A program made the position numbers and the translations under genes. A model generated the notes under the pieces. That model was not told the origin of the DNA. It did no database searches and worked only from the letters and a program-made list of their open reading frames with translations. 64,000 nucleotides of DNA from Anoxybacterium sp963668245 (GTDB taxonomy: Bacteria > Bacillota > Clostridia > Peptostreptococcales > Anaerovoracaceae): positions 2,418,001 through 2,482,000 of the forward strand of contig OY764195.2 in assembly GCA_963668245.2 (NCBI GenBank), in the 5' to 3' direction. This document shows positions 61,390-64,000 of this stretch, piece after piece. Position 1 is the first letter of the stretch, and every line of letters starts with the position of its first letter.

Positions 61390-62817
61390 TTATATTTGAT
61401 TTCCCACAATATGGATTCGGAGCATATTTGTCATTCCGCCAACACCAACCGGAGCACCTGCAGTAATTACGATGGTATCCCCATTTTTAATATAACCTTC
61501 CTTTGTAGAAACAGCGATAGCATTGACATATACTTCTTTTTCCGTATGTACAAAAGGAGAAAGAAGCGGTGTAACCCCCCATACTAGAGACAAATGTCTT
61601 GCAACCTGATCTGAGGATGGAAATGCAAAAATTGGTGCCCTTGGTCTAAATTTAGATACAACCTGTGAAGTATGACCCGATGCGGTCGGTGTTAAAATTG
61701 CTGTCGCCTTTAATCCTTGTGCACTTGCACAGGTAGCATATCCAATTGCGTTGGTAATGCTGATATCCTTTAATTTGTTTCGATCTTTCAAGATGGCATC
61801 ATAGTTCAAAGAACCTTCAGTAGCAATAGCAATATCAACCATCTTTTTCACAGCTTCTACTGGATATTTACCAGATGCGGTTTCTCCAGATAGCATAACT
61901 GCGTCCGTTCCATCGTAGATTGCATTTGCCACATCCGCAACCTCAGCTCTAGTCGGTCTTGGATTTCTAATCATAGAATCCATCATCTGAGTAGCGGTAA
62001 TAACTGGTTTTCCTTCTAAATTGCAAAGCTTGATGATTTTTTTCTGTATCATCGGAACCTGTTCAGCAGGAATTTCAACTCCCAAATCACCTCTTGCAAC
62101 CATCACTGCATCAGATGCCAAAACAATGTCTAAAATATTATCAACGCCTTCCATATTTTCTATCTTCGCGATGATTTTAATATGGCCGCCACCATTTGCT
62201 TTCAAAAATTCACGCATCTCTTTGACGTCAGTACCTTTTCTGACGAAAGAAGCTGCAATAAAATCAACCCTCTGTTTGATGCCAAAAATAATATCTTCTT
62301 TATCTTTTTCAGTTATCGCTGGCAATTTCACTTTGACTCCAGGAACATTAATGCTTTTATAATTTTTTACAGGTCCTCCATTATTGATATGGCAAACAAT
62401 TTGAGGTGCTTTGATTGCTTTGACAGTCAGACCAATTAATCCGTCATCAATTAGAATCTGATCTCCCACTTTTACATCATCAATAAGACCTTTATAGGAA
62501 ACGGTACACATGGTGTCAGTTCCATCTACCTCATCCATGGTGAGAATGAATTCTTGCCCTTCCACAAGATTCACTTCCCCTGCTGAAAAAGTACCAGTTC
62601 TAATTTCAGGGCCCTTAGTATCTAAGATAATAGAAATCGGCAAGTCCAATTCTGCACGCAATTCTTTCACCAAATCGATTTTGCTTTTTTGTTCTTCATG
62701 ACTACCATGAGAGAAATTCATGCGGGCAGCGTTCATCCCTGCCAACATCATCTCTTTTAAAATCTGTCTGTTTTGACTTGTTGGACCAATCGTACAAATG
62801 ATTTTTGTTTTTTTCAT
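61390..62817 (-). CDS. pyk: Pyruvate kinase
   Basis: Transfers phosphate from phosphoenolpyruvate to ADP. 475 residues: IICTIGPTS, the Mg-site MNFSHGSH and ILDTKGPEIRTG, MVARGDLGVEIP, and TQMMDSM. It lacks the extra C-terminal phosphotransferase-like domain of Bacillus pyruvate kinase. Eleven bases follow pfkA, so they are co-transcribed. GGAGAAATT precedes ATG. Confidence 0.95.
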   Translation of the reverse strand: MKKTKIICTIGPTSQNRQILKEMMLAGMNAARMNFSHGSHEEQKSKIDLVKELRAELDLPISIILDTKGPEIRTGTFSAGEVNLVEGQEFILTMDEVDGTDTMCTVSYKGLIDDVKVGDQILIDDGLIGLTVKAIKAPQIVCHINNGGPVKNYKSINVPGVKVKLPAITEKDKEDIIFGIKQRVDFIAASFVRKGTDVKEMREFLKANGGGHIKIIAKIENMEGVDNILDIVLASDAVMVARGDLGVEIPAEQVPMIQKKIIKLCNLEGKPVITATQMMDSMIRNPRPTRAEVADVANAIYDGTDAVMLSGETASGKYPVEAVKKMVDIAIATEGSLNYDAILKDRNKLKDISITNAIGYATCASAQGLKATAILTPTASGHTSQVVSKFRPRAPIFAFPSSDQVARHLSLVWGVTPLLSPFVHTEKEVYVNAIAVSTKEGYIKNGDTIVITAGAPVGVGGMTNMLRIHIVGNQI

Positions 62818-62828
62818 AATAATTTCTC

Positions 62829-63794
62829 CTATATAGAAAGAATTCCTGCTAACTCCATCATCTCTTTATCAAATTTTCTTTTCGCCGATAACGCTTCTTC
62901 CAAATCGTAATACACGATTTCATCGCCCTTAATGCCCACTGCTTTGCTGGTCATGCCTTCTTCCAAAAGAAGCTCCACCGCCTTATAACCCATTCTGCTT
63001 GCAAGCATACGGTCACGAGCAGTTGGTGAACCACCTCTCTGAATATATCCAAGAACAACAATTTTTGTTTCCATTCCTGTACGTTCTTCAATGGTCTTTG
63101 CCAATTCTTCCGTGCTCATACAGACACCTTCCGCACGAAGAACGATGCTATGCATGCGCCCTCGATTTTTACCCTGAATTAGGTTTCGACAGATCTTATT
63201 GATATCGATTGGTACTTCTGGAATAAGAATACTCTCTGCACCACCAGTGATTCCCGCATGGAGTGCAATATCGCCGCATTGTCTGCCCATGACTTCAATA
63301 ACCGTACTTCTTTCATGTGAAGAAGAAGTATCTCTGATATTTCCAATTGCAGATAGTACCGTATTGACCGCAGTATCAAATCCAATGGTATAATCAGTAT
63401 ATGCCAGATCATTGTCAATGGTTCCAGGAAGACCTATTACAGTAATTCCGGCTTTTGTCAACTCTAAACCACCGTGTAAAGAACCATCTCCACCAATGAC
63501 AACCAGTCCTTCAATTTCAAAATTTTCAAGCATATCAACAGCTCTTCTGAATCCTTCTGGCGTCATAAAACGCTTGCTTCTAGCTGTTTTCAACCAGGTC
63601 CCTCCACGCTGCAATATATCTGACACAGAAGAAACTTCCATTTCTTCTATCTCTCCATTAATAAGTCCTTCATACCCTCTTTGAACACCATAAACCTCCA
63701 TTCGATGAAAAAGTGCGCCACGAACCACTGCTCGTATCGCAGCATTCATTCCCGGTGCATCCCCACCACTTGTTAGAACTGCAATTTTTTTCAC
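62829..63794 (-). CDS. pfkA: ATP-dependent 6-phosphofructokinase
   Basis: 321 residues. GGDAPGMNAAIR, GGDGS (the Gly typical of ATP enzymes; PPi enzymes have Asp), TIDNDLAYTDYTIGFDTA with the catalytic aspartate, and MGRQCGDIA. GTG start behind GGGAGGG. The dnaE-pfkA-pyk order is common in Firmicutes. Ends in TAG. Confidence 0.95.
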   Translation of the reverse strand: MKKIAVLTSGGDAPGMNAAIRAVVRGALFHRMEVYGVQRGYEGLINGEIEEMEVSSVSDILQRGGTWLKTARSKRFMTPEGFRRAVDMLENFEIEGLVVIGGDGSLHGGLELTKAGITVIGLPGTIDNDLAYTDYTIGFDTAVNTVLSAIGNIRDTSSSHERSTVIEVMGRQCGDIALHAGITGGAESILIPEVPIDINKICRNLIQGKNRGRMHSIVLRAEGVCMSTEELAKTIEERTGMETKIVVLGYIQRGGSPTARDRMLASRMGYKAVELLLEEGMTSKAVGIKGDEIVYYDLEEALSAKRKFDKEMMELAGILSI

Positions 63795-63837
63795 GCTGAT
63801 TCCCTCCCATAAAAGATTCCTTTTCTAAATAACAAGG

Positions 63838-64000
63838 TTATCGTATGTAATCGTCTCCAACCAAATCCGCAATTTCTTTTCGAAATGCATCTGTTGGGTT
63901 TACCCATAAATCAGATTTTGTTTTATATTTCTTTTTTGAGGCACTACCTATTATTACCACTGGAATATCGCCAGGATACTTTGTGAGAACTTCTCGAATC
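63838..64000 (-). CDS. dnaE: DNA polymerase III alpha subunit, C-terminal end (start beyond right edge)
   Basis: The last 54 codons, translating to IREVLTKYPGDIPVVIIG and ending LVGDDYIR. This matches the C-terminal OB-fold end of DnaE, and dnaE normally lies just upstream of pfkA in this order. Only a fragment is visible, so the call leans on synteny. Confidence 0.7.
   Translation of the reverse strand, partial: IREVLTKYPGDIPVVIIGSASKKKYKTKSDLWVNPTDAFRKEIADLVGDDYIR

Overview
This window looks like the chromosome of a low-GC, strictly anaerobic Clostridia-type Firmicute that ferments amino acids or amines. The evidence is AT-rich intergenic DNA, strong AGGAGG-type ribosome sites, AddA, YitT and SpoVB-like proteins, two electron-transferring flavoprotein (ETF) pairs, a sodium-pumping acyl-CoA decarboxylase and an acylating aldehyde dehydrogenase. 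A relative of the Clostridium aminobutyricum/Anaerovorax group would fit, but that is inference from gene content. Nearly all genes lie on the minus strand.

Layout. 1-2.5 kb: a chemotaxis receptor, cut by the left edge, with a sigma-28 promoter and three 91-residue tandem repeats. 3-5.8 kb: a small membrane protein, then a zinc-ribbon/etfB/ferredoxin-etfA operon behind a near-perfect sigma-54 promoter. 6-11 kb: a KdsC-like HAD protein with an altered active site, tRNA-Arg, and a ygiQ-DNA methyltransferase-yitT operon. 11-16 kb: a BMP-type nucleoside ABC importer. 16-29 kb: housekeeping genes (omega-amidase, addA, SpoVB-like flippase, gpmI, secreted GH26-like enzyme, cobO, two FAD oxidoreductases). 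29-36.5 kb: an AI-2E-type exporter and a corrinoid/methyl-transfer locus holding a MetH-activation-like protein, a UroD/MtaA-like protein fused to a thioredoxin domain, an orphan pylD, a RamA-like corrinoid activator and a divergent PocR-AraC regulator. 36.5-42 kb: HdeD-like protein, DNA polymerase IV, a Usp protein, a flavodoxin-ferredoxin and a sigma-54 activator with CBS and PAS domains.

42-61 kb is the core of the window: a fermentation island. Reading upstream to downstream on the minus strand it encodes two class-III aminotransferases (one very like putrescine/cadaverine aminotransferase), a CoA-acylating semialdehyde dehydrogenase, a 4-hydroxybutyrate-type CoA-transferase, glutaryl-CoA dehydrogenase with a biotin carrier (present twice), butyryl-CoA-type dehydrogenase with EtfBA, two tiny membrane subunits, and the beta and alpha subunits of a Na+-translocating glutaconyl-CoA decarboxylase. 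A MerR regulator and an NhaC antiporter flank it. The simplest reading is C5 amine or amino acid (cadaverine/5-aminovalerate) to glutarate semialdehyde, glutaryl-CoA, glutaconyl-CoA, crotonyl-CoA and butyryl-CoA, with decarboxylation energy stored as a Na+ gradient.

The gcdC-gcdH cassette, including its sigma-54 promoter, is duplicated almost perfectly (1723 bp, 7181 bp apart), so two operons start with the same promoter and genes. Four TGGCA(C/T)-N5-TTGC promoters precede ETF/CoA-ester operons, and a shared TACACCTGTA element lies about 130-190 bp upstream of three of them. The sigma-54 activator encoded beside gcdA is the obvious candidate regulator. 61-64 kb: pyruvate kinase, phosphofructokinase and the 3' end of dnaE at the right edge.

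The most unusual items are the pylD gene without pylB, pylC, pylS or pylT nearby, joined to the corrinoid activator by a TAG directly followed by ATG in the same frame, and the duplicated sigma-54-controlled gcdCH cassette. TAG ends about 38% of the genes, which argues against routine reading of UAG as pyrrolysine.
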